The notes below the pieces were generated by a model that did not search any database, was not told the DNA's origin, and saw only the letters and a program-made list of their open reading frames with translations. A stretch of DNA of 64,000 bases from Alphaproteobacteria bacterium (GTDB lineage: Bacteria > Pseudomonadota > Alphaproteobacteria > CAAGCB01 > CAG-977): assembly GCA_900768465.1 (NCBI GenBank), contig CAAGCY010000021.1, positions 1 through 64,000 on the forward strand, given 5' to 3'. Both the position numbers and the translations under genes were made by a program. Numbering within the stretch: position 1 is the first letter of the stretch; each line of letters opens with the position of its first letter. Below are positions 36,264-44,293 of the stretch, one piece after another.

Positions 36264-37259
36264 TCACCCTTTTTTCTTTAGAAAACGGGACAGCAGAGCG
36301 CACAACACGTCGGGCGTATCCCAAACGGTGAATGCTTCGACAACGCGGACATCGGACAAAAAGCGCTTCGGCACGCGAACGGCGTCTTTGGCGGTTGTGA
36401 CCAAAACGGCATTTTCCGCCCGCGCCGTTTCCGCCAGCTTGTTCAAATCGTCGTCCGTATAGGGATAATGATCCGAAAACGCCTGCGTTCCGACGACATC
36501 GCAACCATAGTCTTTGAGCATATCGAAAAACTTGGCGGGAAAGCCGATGCCTGCAAAAGCAAACAACTTTTTGCCCAACAACTGCTGAATAATGCGCTGA
36601 TCCTGCTCGATATGAACGGCGGCAAAAGGCAAGTCGGGAAAATCCGTTTCGATTTTGCTTTTAACATCCGACAAATCCTTGCCGACCACGATAAAAGCGT
36701 TCGCGCGCGCCAATCCGTCCGCCAGCGGTTCGCGCAGCGGTCCCGCGGGGAACACTTTGCCGTTGCCGCAGCCGTAGCGTCCGTCGAACACGGCGAACGA
36801 CAAATCCTTTTCCAGCTTGGGATTTTGGAAGCCGTCATCCATAATAATGACTTCCGCCCCGATTTTTTCGGCAAAAGCCGCACCTTTCGCCCTGTCCGCA
36901 TTAACGACGGTCGGAGCGACGCGCGCCAAAATCATCGCTTCGTCGCCGACGTCTTTAGCGGTATGCTTGTCCAAATCAACCAAGCACCGCTTCAGCCCGC
37001 CGCCGTAGCCGCGCGTCAAAAACACGGGGCGCATACCGTTCATTTTGAAATATTCGGCAATCGACACCGCCAAAGGCGTTTTGCCGACACCGCCCATGAC
37101 CAGATTGCCCACGCAAATCACGGGGATTTTCGCGCGGTACGCTTTGGCTTTTTTCATACGGCGTCCGCAGATGAAGGCGTACAGTTTTCCGAACGGCATC
37201 AGCAGTTTTGAAGCGACGGAGTTGTCTTTTTCCCAAAAAGCCGGCGATTTAATCGGCAT
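36264..37259 (-). CDS. lpxK: Tetraacyldisaccharide 4'-kinase
   Basis: The 331-residue protein shows the LpxK Walker A GNLVMGGVGKTPLAV (about residues 46-60), the ILxDDGFQN motif (IIMDDGFQNPKL), and a C-terminal TTAKDAVRV. It phosphorylates the 4' position of the lipid A disaccharide on the inner face of the inner membrane. An ATG at 37259, overlapping the KdtA stop by 11 nt, is preferred to a TTG 18 nt earlier. It sits between the DUF374-KdtA fusion and the acyltransferase gene in one lipid A/Kdo operon. Confidence 0.93.
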   Translation of the reverse strand: MPIKSPAFWEKDNSVASKLLMPFGKLYAFICGRRMKKAKAYRAKIPVICVGNLVMGGVGKTPLAVSIAEYFKMNGMRPVFLTRGYGGGLKRCLVDLDKHTAKDVGDEAMILARVAPTVVNADRAKGAAFAEKIGAEVIIMDDGFQNPKLEKDLSFAVFDGRYGCGNGKVFPAGPLREPLADGLARANAFIVVGKDLSDVKSKIETDFPDLPFAAVHIEQDQRIIQQLLGKKLFAFAGIGFPAKFFDMLKDYGCDVVGTQAFSDHYPYTDDDLNKLAETARAENAVLVTTAKDAVRVPKRFLSDVRVVEAFTVWDTPDVLCALLSRFLKKKG

Positions 37260-39231
37260 TGTCTTTTCTTTCGTCAAAATCCAGATACGGCGCCAAAGCC
37301 GTCGTCAAGCGGTTCAGCACGTCCGCTTGGTTCAACGCGAAAGCGCGGGCATTTTGCTGGATTGTATGCAAAGTTTCTTTGTCGGAAAACCACGCATCCA
37401 GCGTTTGCGTCAGCTGTTCTTTGTCCTCGACCACGGTCAAAGCGTCGGCGGCGGTGGCTTTTGCAACGATTTCCTTGAAGTTCATCATATACTTGCCGCA
37501 CACGACGGCTTTGCCCAAACGGGCGGGTTCAATGATATTCTGCCCGCCGAACGCCACCAAAGACCCGCCGACAAACGCGATTTCGGCAAGCCTGTAAAAC
37601 AGCCCCATTTCCCCGATGGTATCCGCCAAATAAACGGTCGTTTCGGGGGTAATGTCTTCATGGCGGGAACGCCGCGCAACATGCAGCCCCGCCTGCGTCA
37701 AAATCTTTTCGATTTCGTCGCCGCGTTTGGGATGACGGGGGGCGAGAATCATCAAAGCCCCTTTTGTTTTCAGCGCGTTCTGCGCGAAAGCCAGCTGTTC
37801 TTCTTCGCCCGCGTGCGTACTGGCGGCAATCCAGCACGGGCGGTTTGCGATTTGCTTTTCCAGCTTTGCAAATTCGTCCGCGTCATACGGCAAATCCTTC
37901 GACGCGAACTTCAGATTTCCGACGCAATCGGCGTTTTTCGCGCCCAACACCTGCAAACGGCGGGCGTCTTCGTCGGTTTGACCGAACGATTTGGTGAACA
38001 GACCTTGCAATTCGCGGCAAAACACGGGAAATTTCCGCCACCGTTCGAACGAACGATCGGACACGCGCCCGTTGATTAAAATCAGCGGGATTTTGCGCGA
38101 TGAAATTTCGCTCAGCAGATTGGGCCAAAATTCGGATTCAATCCACAGCACCGCATCGGGCTTCCAGTAATCGACAAAACGTTTGACCGCGGACGGCGTG
38201 TCAATCGGCACGAATTGGTGAAAAGCGTTCGCGGGCAGGCGTTTTGCCATCAGATCCGCCGACGTAACCGTCCCCGAAGTCATCATCACCCGCGCGTCGG
38301 GATACAGTTCGCCCAGCCTGTTTATCAGCGGCAAAGCGGACAAGGTTTCGCCGACGCTCGCCCCGTGAATCCAAATCAGACGACCGTTGGGACGCGGCAT
38401 TCCCGCATAGCCCATGCGTTCGGGAAAACGCTTCAAATCCTCTTTTCCTTTGGCTTTGCGCACCGCCAAATATATCGCAATCAGGGGATATGCCAAAACC
38501 GTCACGGCTTTGTACATGCTCAGTAAATTCATTTTTCCCTCCTGTGACTCGGGCGACGTTCCGCGCCCCGCCCGTTCATCGGCGGCACGCGTCAAGTCAA
38601 GCAATCTTTTTTCCAGTTTTTCGCGCCAAACCTCTGTTTGTTCGGCATTCAAGTCCGCGGGGACTTCAATCGGTTCGGAACACAAAATCACGCCTTTGTT
38701 GAACGGCATCGGCAGCATGAACTTGTCCCACGTTTTGAAAATTTTGGCGCGCTTGACGGAAAAAGCGGTAAACACAATCGGACAGCGCGATTCGGAAGCC
38801 AGCGCGACCAGTCCTTTGGTCATTTTGTAGCCCGGTTTTCTGCCGTCGGGCGCCATCGCCATCAAAGCATCCTCTTTCATCAAGCGCATAATCGCCAATC
38901 CCGCCGCCGTTCCGTTGCGTTTTGACGATCCGTCGACGGTTTTGATGCCGTAGTGGCGCATGGCGGCGGCAACCGCGCGTCCGTCGCGATGCAGAGAAAT
39001 CAACACATAGGGCTGCAGTTTTTTGGGTTTGAAATAAAACTTGGCGAACGTCGCGCCCATCAGCCGCCCATGCCAAAACGACATAAAAAACGGCCGTTTT
39101 TCATCGTCGAACGAATAGGGCCAACCTTCCGCCGTCCAACGGGTCGTATGAAAAACAAATCGGGTGTACAGATAGAACAGGTACCCGATAAGTTCCTGAA
39201 CTATCGCCATTTTTCCGATTTTTTTCAACAT
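37249..39231 (-). CDS. waaA: Fused DUF374 lysophospholipid acyltransferase-like domain and Kdo transferase (KdtA/WaaA)
   Basis: This 660-residue protein joins two normally separate neighbours. Residues about 1-215 are a DUF374 domain with SFWHGRLMGA and FPDG-like MAPDGRKPG motifs. From residue 234 a full-length KdtA follows: N-terminal anchor, IHGASVGETLSALPLI, WIESEFWPNLL, and a C-terminal GGSLVAFGGQNIIEPA motif. KdtA adds Kdo to lipid A. The linker codes for ERAGRGTSPESQEGK and contains AGGAGGG five nt before the in-frame ATG at 38532, so KdtA (427 residues) may also be translated alone. The start at 39231 has GAAAGGG upstream; a TTG 66 nt earlier is less likely. Confidence 0.9.
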   Translation of the reverse strand: MLKKIGKMAIVQELIGYLFYLYTRFVFHTTRWTAEGWPYSFDDEKRPFFMSFWHGRLMGATFAKFYFKPKKLQPYVLISLHRDGRAVAAAMRHYGIKTVDGSSKRNGTAAGLAIMRLMKEDALMAMAPDGRKPGYKMTKGLVALASESRCPIVFTAFSVKRAKIFKTWDKFMLPMPFNKGVILCSEPIEVPADLNAEQTEVWREKLEKRLLDLTRAADERAGRGTSPESQEGKMNLLSMYKAVTVLAYPLIAIYLAVRKAKGKEDLKRFPERMGYAGMPRPNGRLIWIHGASVGETLSALPLINRLGELYPDARVMMTSGTVTSADLMAKRLPANAFHQFVPIDTPSAVKRFVDYWKPDAVLWIESEFWPNLLSEISSRKIPLILINGRVSDRSFERWRKFPVFCRELQGLFTKSFGQTDEDARRLQVLGAKNADCVGNLKFASKDLPYDADEFAKLEKQIANRPCWIAASTHAGEEEQLAFAQNALKTKGALMILAPRHPKRGDEIEKILTQAGLHVARRSRHEDITPETTVYLADTIGEMGLFYRLAEIAFVGGSLVAFGGQNIIEPARLGKAVVCGKYMMNFKEIVAKATAADALTVVEDKEQLTQTLDAWFSDKETLHTIQQNARAFALNQADVLNRLTTALAPYLDFDERKDNAD

Positions 39232-39369
39232 ATCGAGCGCCCTTTCGACCCAATGCAACCGATTGTCCAAATTATTATAAAACAAAAAGTTCTTCAAGGA
39301 TTATATTCGTTTTGACCTTTTGAAAAAAGCCTTTTACACTTGTTTTTCAGGAAATCAAGGAGTCTGCCG

Positions 39370-40572
39370 ATGAAAATCCGTACGCTGTTTGCCATAACGT
39401 TTTTAACCGCCGCTTTGACGGGATGCTTTGAAAAAAAAGAGGATGCCAAAACCGCCGCTTTGCCCGAACAGCCGTCCAAAGTGCTGGATTATTTGGAATT
39501 GTCGGCTTATTCGTTGATAAGCCAACAGCAGCCCGACGGTTTTTTCAGATACGAATACGACTTTATCACGGGGGCTTATACGCCGTGGGACAATATTATC
39601 CATCAAACGCGGGCTGGCTTTGCGCTGATGCAGTATTACCTGTTCATGGTCAACGGCGGAATCTCGCCGCAGTCCGCGCCCGTTGTTCTGAACGCCGCCC
39701 GAAAAGCGCTGAACGGATACAAAACGGCATCCGTTTATCACAACAGCATGCCGGGAGCGTTGATTTCGTTTTATTATAATAAAAAAGGCGCGGGGAAAAA
39801 GGGAACGCAGGATAAATTCCAAAGACTGGAAGCCGAAATCGCCGCAACGGCGTTTGCTTTGACGACGGAACAGGCTTACTGGAGTGCGACAAATTCCGAC
39901 GAATTCCTAACAGAACGCAAAGAATGGCGATCGGCTTTGCTGTACCATGCGCGCCAAGCCCTGATGACGCCGCTGCAGAAACGGTCGTTCATGGCTCCCG
40001 TATGGCTGGCGCTGACGGTGTACAACCAAAACGACCCCGCCGACAAAGAAGTCGAAAACGTTTTGAAAATGACGGACGCTTATTTTATGAAAGCCCCGCG
40101 CCCGATTAAATCGGCGGACGATTTTGTATGGGATATGGTTGCGCTTCGGCGACATGGCGCGCCCGATTCCGTGCAGACGGGATATACGGCGCGACAAACG
40201 GCGAAAATTTTGGATGATTTGTACGCGCAACACGAAACAGGCGTCAACAACTGCCTGCTGTCGCTCGGATTGGTCGAAGCCGCGCTGATTTTACGCGACG
40301 GCGATTCGCCCAAAACAGACAGAATCCGCCAAGCCGCTTTGGGACGCGGACAGTTGGAATACTACAATTCCCTGAAATACACGATTTTATCGAATCAAAC
40401 TTGGATTTCGCTGGGTCCCGGACGGACATTGCATTCACAGGACTTTAAACGCTTTACGGGGGCGGCAGTACTTGGAATACACTCGCCGCGCACAAATATC
40501 GGCGTAACGGAACTGTGCTTGCTGGCGGGAATGCGCTTTGCCAACGAAGACTTGAAAGAACTGCAGGAGTAA
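39370..40572 (+). CDS. Lipoprotein with predicted alpha-toroid domain
   Basis: The 400-residue product starts with a lipoprotein signal (lipobox LTGC at about residues 15-18). The mature part is largely helical with repeated helix-pair character and aromatic patches such as GFFRYEYDFITGAY and TRAGFALMQYYLF near residue 60-90. This recalls alpha/alpha-toroid folds such as those in glucuronyl C5-epimerase and polysaccharide lyases, but no catalytic motif proves it. AAGGAG precedes the ATG at 39370. It is divergent from the Kdo operon and followed by a poly-C tract. The role, perhaps in envelope polysaccharide metabolism, is inferred. Confidence 0.65.
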   Translation: MKIRTLFAITFLTAALTGCFEKKEDAKTAALPEQPSKVLDYLELSAYSLISQQQPDGFFRYEYDFITGAYTPWDNIIHQTRAGFALMQYYLFMVNGGISPQSAPVVLNAARKALNGYKTASVYHNSMPGALISFYYNKKGAGKKGTQDKFQRLEAEIAATAFALTTEQAYWSATNSDEFLTERKEWRSALLYHARQALMTPLQKRSFMAPVWLALTVYNQNDPADKEVENVLKMTDAYFMKAPRPIKSADDFVWDMVALRRHGAPDSVQTGYTARQTAKILDDLYAQHETGVNNCLLSLGLVEAALILRDGDSPKTDRIRQAALGRGQLEYYNSLKYTILSNQTWISLGPGRTLHSQDFKRFTGAAVLGIHSPRTNIGVTELCLLAGMRFANEDLKELQE

Positions 40573-40587
40573 TTCTTTTGTAAAAAG

Positions 40588-40601
40588 CCCCCCCCCCCCC
40601 C
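40588..40601 (+). repeat. C14 homopolymer with shared flank
   Basis: Fourteen C residues follow TAAAAAG and are followed by TTTATGGTATTGTCAAGAG. This matches the element at 6204 (C15 then TATGCAACTGTCAAGCGG). It sits 15 bp after the lipoprotein gene and 100 bp before the 3' end of the minus-strand gene that follows. Confidence 0.7.
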
Positions 40602-40646
40602 TTTATGGTATTGTCAAGAGATTCTTGAAGAAAAATGCGCGTTGAC

Positions 40647-40677
40647 AAAAAAAAGGAAGAGTATTTTTTACTCTTCC
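40647..40677 (-). terminator. Intrinsic terminator
   Basis: On the minus strand GGAAGAGTA pairs with TACTCTTCC around an A6 loop and is followed by eight T residues. It ends the transcript of the gene at 40702-41331. Confidence 0.85.
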
Positions 40678-40701
40678 CTTGAAAAACAAAGTTTTTTGCA
40701 T

Positions 40702-41331
40702 TTATCCGCGAGTATGTGCCGAACGAAGCATTTGCGATTGCCGAACCGCTTCCGCATAAGTTTTGATTTTGTCTTTCGGTTGAATTGTCTGATAATCCGT
40801 CGGAACATTCGTAATGCGGCCGTTGCCTTTAGAGTCAACAACGAACAACGCTCCTTCGACATTCGCGCGCTGTGTTTTCACGCCATCACTATACGTTGCG
40901 CCAACAGGAACAACCGTTGCACGACATTCATCGTTATTGCGGCGGCACATGCGACCCTGCGTCGGAATCAAAGCCTGTTTTTTGTAAGCTTGATCAGAGC
41001 AATAGCGGTCGTTAAAGTCGTTTTTTTCCAAAAAGCCCATCAGATTTTTAACGTCTGCAGCGTCCATTTGTTCTGCCGGTCTTTTTTTCAGCATTTCATA
41101 CGCTTTCAAATAACCATCCAATTTTTTGACCTGCTCGGCCGAAACCCCGTTCAGCAACAAAATGTCCTTACCGTCACCTTTCAAATGCTGAGCTCCCCAT
41201 TCCGTCCCCGCATCTTTCGGATTTTCAAAATCCATCGGCTTTTCCAGCTCCAACACATAGCGTTCCGTTCCGCTTTTGACGGCTGTCCCGAATTTTTTCA
41301 CAAAGTCAACGTCTTTTTGTGTCAATTCCAT
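40702..41331 (-). CDS. Protein of unknown function
   Basis: The 209-residue product has no signal peptide or membrane helix. It looks soluble, with a helical middle part (about residues 60-110, ending VKNLMGFLEKNDF), three Cys in a short region (DRYCSDQ, RMCRRN, DECRAT, about 115-145) and a basic C-terminus. No family is recognised. AGGAGA precedes the ATG at 41331, and that ribosome-binding site lies directly after a strong terminator that ends the upstream RNase J-like gene, so its expression depends on read-through or a cryptic promoter. Confidence 0.65.
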   Translation of the reverse strand: MELTQKDVDFVKKFGTAVKSGTERYVLELEKPMDFENPKDAGTEWGAQHLKGDGKDILLLNGVSAEQVKKLDGYLKAYEMLKKRPAEQMDAADVKNLMGFLEKNDFNDRYCSDQAYKKQALIPTQGRMCRRNNDECRATVVPVGATYSDGVKTQRANVEGALFVVDSKGNGRITNVPTDYQTIQPKDKIKTYAEAVRQSQMLRSAHTRG

Positions 41332-41348
41332 CTCTTTTCTCCTGTAAG

Positions 41349-41378
41349 AAAATGGCACCTTTCGCAAGGTGCCATTTT
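41349..41378. terminator. Strong intrinsic terminator between the RNase J-like gene and the next gene
   Basis: A perfect 13-bp stem (AAAATGGCACCTT / AAGGTGCCATTTT) with a TCGC loop lies 12 nt after the RNase J-like stop codon and just 18 nt before the following start codon. Confidence 0.88.
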
Positions 41379-41389
41379 CACATTATTCT

Positions 41390-43051
41390 TTAGTGAGTGT
41401 TTTGCGCCATTTTCGCCATGATAGCGATGTTATGACGTTTTCCGCCTTTTTTGCCGCCTTTTCCTTTGCCTTTGTTCATATTCTTGCGTTCGGTTTTGGA
41501 CATCAAAATCTTCTTGTATTCGATTTCCTTGACGTCTTCCCATTTCTTGGCGACGGGGTTGAACGCCTGCTTGATATAGCGGAAATCGGGGTTCATAAAG
41601 TCGTCGTTTTGGTCAATGACCGCGATACGGCTGGCTTTGCCGATGGTCGGGGAAACTTCGACGTTACCCTTGGACACGACAATCTTTTGCGCGTTCGTGA
41701 TGTGATCGACTTTCTGACCTTTGCCTTTGAAGATTTCTTCGGTAGCGGTGGTCTGTTTTTCATCGCCGTGAATGCCGATAAAGGTCGTCTTGCGATCAGC
41801 GGGCTGGTTGGCGGCTGCCAAATCGGCAACTTTTTCCATATCGCCGGCACGACCGTGACCGGAAACGTAATAGGTTTCACCTTCGACAAACGGAGCGCCG
41901 CGCTGCGGAATCATCGTTTTCCAACCCTGCGCTTCCAAAGCCGCCATCATCTGATCGACAACAACCTGATTGTCGCCCGACGGAATAACCGCCTGCTGAT
42001 TGACGCACAGATTGGGAACGCCGCGCGCCGGACGGATGTTCCTGTTTTCGCCGCGGGAAACGCGCGCCATGGACGCCATTTCTTCACCCTGCGTGCCGGT
42101 CACCATATAGATGCGTTCGCTGGGCGGAATAGCGCGGGCGGCGGGGTCTTTGGCGTCAATGATGTTGACGCGGACGCCCGTGCGCTGCTGGCAGGCGTGA
42201 GACATGCCGATACCCGCTTTGTTCAAGCATTCGTTGACCTGAACCAAAGAGGCGCCGTCCAAGATGAACGTACGGGGCTTCGTCCCTGTTTCTTTGGCGT
42301 ATTCGGCAACCGCGATAACGTCAGCCATCATTTGCTGGGCGGAACGCGCAATCGTGCCGACCATCATTTGGGCGTTCGGGTTATCGTACAAAATCTTTTT
42401 AAAGCCCTTGGTCACCATGTCATAAGACGGGGTAACTTCCTTGGACGTCGTGGAGGTCGAGTCGCAGAAGCAAACGTCAATGCCTTTGGCAAAGACTTCG
42501 CCGATGCGTTTGTCGTCCCAACCTTTGCCCAATTCGGCTTTGGTCGTTTTGAAATCGCCCAAGTCCATCATACGGGTTCCGTCGGGGGATTCGACCACAA
42601 AAGCCACCGCGCCGGGCGCCGAGTGAGTCACGGGAACGGGTTCGATTTCAAAGCCGTTGACTTTGAATTTCTTGCCGTCCTCGACATCATGGAATTTCGG
42701 CATGTTGTCGATGGGCAATCCCTGCTTGGTCATTTCCGCCAACATGAACTGATGCGTAAATTTATCGGCATAGATGTTCAGCGGACGTTCCGGATTCATC
42801 TGGATGTGATGAATAATCCCTGCGATATGATCGGCGTGCGCGTGAGTCAGCAACAAATCGTCGCATTCCAGCGGAGCGATGTAGTTGTCGACACCCGTCA
42901 GAGTTTTGTCGGAAAACTTCATCCCGCAATCGATTTGAATCGATTTTTTGGTTCCGTCTTCAGCGGTATACGTGATTTTTTTCGCGTTTCCGCCGATGCC
43001 GTCCAAGTTATTACCGCCGAGAGATTCGAACTCTGTTCTTTTTTCAGCCAT
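41390..43051 (-). CDS. RNase J-like metallo-beta-lactamase/beta-CASP protein
   Basis: The 553-residue protein has the metallo-beta-lactamase core with LLLTHAHADHIAGIIHH (about residues 66-82), later VPVTHSAPGAVAFVVE and MDLGDFKTT metal-site segments, and a beta-CASP region (about 200-400) containing VGTIARSAQQMMADVI and FVSGHGRAGDM-like YYVSGHGRAGDMEKVADL. This order fits RNase J, an endo/5'-exoribonuclease, although the HAHADH motif differs from the HGHxDH usual there. The tail is Lys/Gly rich (KGKGKGGKKGGKRHN), suggesting nucleic-acid contact. AAGG precedes the ATG. It follows the IscX-like gene after 27 nt. Confidence 0.78.
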   Translation of the reverse strand: MAEKRTEFESLGGNNLDGIGGNAKKITYTAEDGTKKSIQIDCGMKFSDKTLTGVDNYIAPLECDDLLLTHAHADHIAGIIHHIQMNPERPLNIYADKFTHQFMLAEMTKQGLPIDNMPKFHDVEDGKKFKVNGFEIEPVPVTHSAPGAVAFVVESPDGTRMMDLGDFKTTKAELGKGWDDKRIGEVFAKGIDVCFCDSTSTTSKEVTPSYDMVTKGFKKILYDNPNAQMMVGTIARSAQQMMADVIAVAEYAKETGTKPRTFILDGASLVQVNECLNKAGIGMSHACQQRTGVRVNIIDAKDPAARAIPPSERIYMVTGTQGEEMASMARVSRGENRNIRPARGVPNLCVNQQAVIPSGDNQVVVDQMMAALEAQGWKTMIPQRGAPFVEGETYYVSGHGRAGDMEKVADLAAANQPADRKTTFIGIHGDEKQTTATEEIFKGKGQKVDHITNAQKIVVSKGNVEVSPTIGKASRIAVIDQNDDFMNPDFRYIKQAFNPVAKKWEDVKEIEYKKILMSKTERKNMNKGKGKGGKKGGKRHNIAIMAKMAQNTH

Positions 43052-43078
43052 AGCAGTACCTTTCTATATCAAAAATTT

Positions 43079-43285
43079 TTATTCTTCGGGATAACCGACA
43101 TAAACCCAACGGTTCCAAATCGCGTCCAAAACCAGTTCGTCGGGTTCGGAATCGTCCTGAAAATCGGGTAAAGATTTCACCAGACGAATCAATTCCTCCG
43201 GCTTCATATTCGTCAAAGACTGATCGGGATAAGTCTCGTTCAATGCGTCTGCAATTTCGCAATAATCTTTCCAACCGTATGACAT
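43079..43285 (-). CDS. iscX: IscX-like iron-sulfur assembly protein
   Basis: The 68-residue product has the IscX/YfhJ pattern: W-x-D-x-x-E-I-A-x-A-L followed by YPD, a LPDFQDD acidic segment and a final helix LDAIWNRW. IscX is a small acidic protein that binds iron and the desulfurase IscS and modulates cluster assembly. No other isc or suf gene is present nearby, so the gene is orphaned from its usual cluster. AAGGAGA precedes the ATG. It is first in a transcription unit with the RNase J-like gene. Confidence 0.78.
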   Translation of the reverse strand: MSYGWKDYCEIADALNETYPDQSLTNMKPEELIRLVKSLPDFQDDSEPDELVLDAIWNRWVYVGYPEE

Positions 43286-43455
43286 CGACTTATTCTCCTT
43301 TTTAATCTTTGCGATTTGGTTCTCCCAAATCTGTTAAGAATATCTTACACCTGTCTTTTAAAATTTTGCAATCACTTTTTGAAAAATTTTTCAAAATTTT
43401 TGACAAAAAGAAAAAAGCGGAGAAAACCGTCGGATTCCCGATATTTTATTAGAAA

Positions 43456-43491
43456 ACAAAGGGCTTGATTCGCGCCGTCAAGCCCTTGTTT
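43456..43491 (-). terminator. Intrinsic terminator of the giant-protein/secretin operon
   Basis: AAGGGCTTGA pairs with TCAAGCCCTT around a 9-nt loop, 38 nt after the last gene (43529) of the minus-strand operon, with T-rich sequence following on that strand. Confidence 0.8.
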
Positions 43492-43528
43492 GAAAATTTT
43501 GTCAAAAATGTTTGCTGGAAAGCGACCG

Positions 43529-44281
43529 TTACTGCAACGGCGGAATGTTCAGCAAAGCGATGTATCCGGGCGGGATTCGCGTCGTCGCGTAACGGATGTT
43601 TGCGGTTTCGATTTGGAATTTCGGCATCTGCAGCATATCCGACGCGATTCCGAAAAAGTCGCGCGCTTCCATTTCCTTGCGCTGAGCGTTCATCACATAA
43701 AACACGCATCCCTGCCCTTTTTGGGCGATACCGCAGCGGGGACGCCCTTTGGGAATTTCGACGTTCGTCACCACCCCCGGCAATTCGTCCGCGCCGCGCG
43801 AATCCATTGTTCCGTAAAAAAATCCCAATCCCGCGCCGACCAGCGTGAACATCAGGAAAAACAGCAACATCATCGGCGTGCGGATAAACGCGGGCGGCAA
43901 TCCCAAATCGGACGCGAAGTTTTTATCGTACGGGTTTTCGAATTCTTCTTCTTCCTGTTCGATTGTTACTTCGTCTTCCAAATCGTCGATAATTCCGTTT
44001 TCATCCGGCTGAAGTTCTTCGGCTTCTTCGACTGCGGGGGGGATATCCTGTTCGACGGGAAGCTGAACAACGGGCGGCTGAGCCGCGGGCTGAGGCATCG
44101 GATAGCCCATCGGACGCGGCGGCATTTTCATTCCCGCGGGCATCGGATAGCCCATCGGGCGCGGCGGCATTTTCATCCCCGCGGGCATTTTCATCGGCAT
44201 CGGACGCGGCGGCGCTCCGTTTCCCGCGGGCGGGACTTGTCCGTAAGGCGGAACGGGCGGATGCGGATACTGATCGGACAT
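43529..44281 (-). CDS. Bitopic inner-membrane protein, proline-rich cytoplasmic part
   Basis: The 250-residue product has a Pro/Met-rich N-terminus with two copies of MKMPPRPMGYPMPAG-like segments (about residues 28-60), an acidic stretch (about 85-112), a single transmembrane helix (about 133-153) and a periplasmic domain with a Cys pair (RCGIAQKGQGCVF). The last part, PPGYIALLNIPPLQ, looks like a beta-strand ending. It follows the secretin-like gene after 12 nt, suggesting an inner-membrane partner of that outer-membrane protein. I do not recognise a named family. Confidence 0.75.
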   Translation of the reverse strand: MSDQYPHPPVPPYGQVPPAGNGAPPRPMPMKMPAGMKMPPRPMGYPMPAGMKMPPRPMGYPMPQPAAQPPVVQLPVEQDIPPAVEEAEELQPDENGIIDDLEDEVTIEQEEEEFENPYDKNFASDLGLPPAFIRTPMMLLFFLMFTLVGAGLGFFYGTMDSRGADELPGVVTNVEIPKGRPRCGIAQKGQGCVFYVMNAQRKEMEARDFFGIASDMLQMPKFQIETANIRYATTRIPPGYIALLNIPPLQ

Positions 44282-44293
44282 GGCGTATTCCTT

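Noticed and set aside
41369..43171. 600-codon frame opposite the RNase J-like gene
   Set aside because: Phe/His/Asn-rich antisense translation without conserved motif; the minus-strand frame has the metallo-beta-lactamase pattern and a ribosome-binding site.
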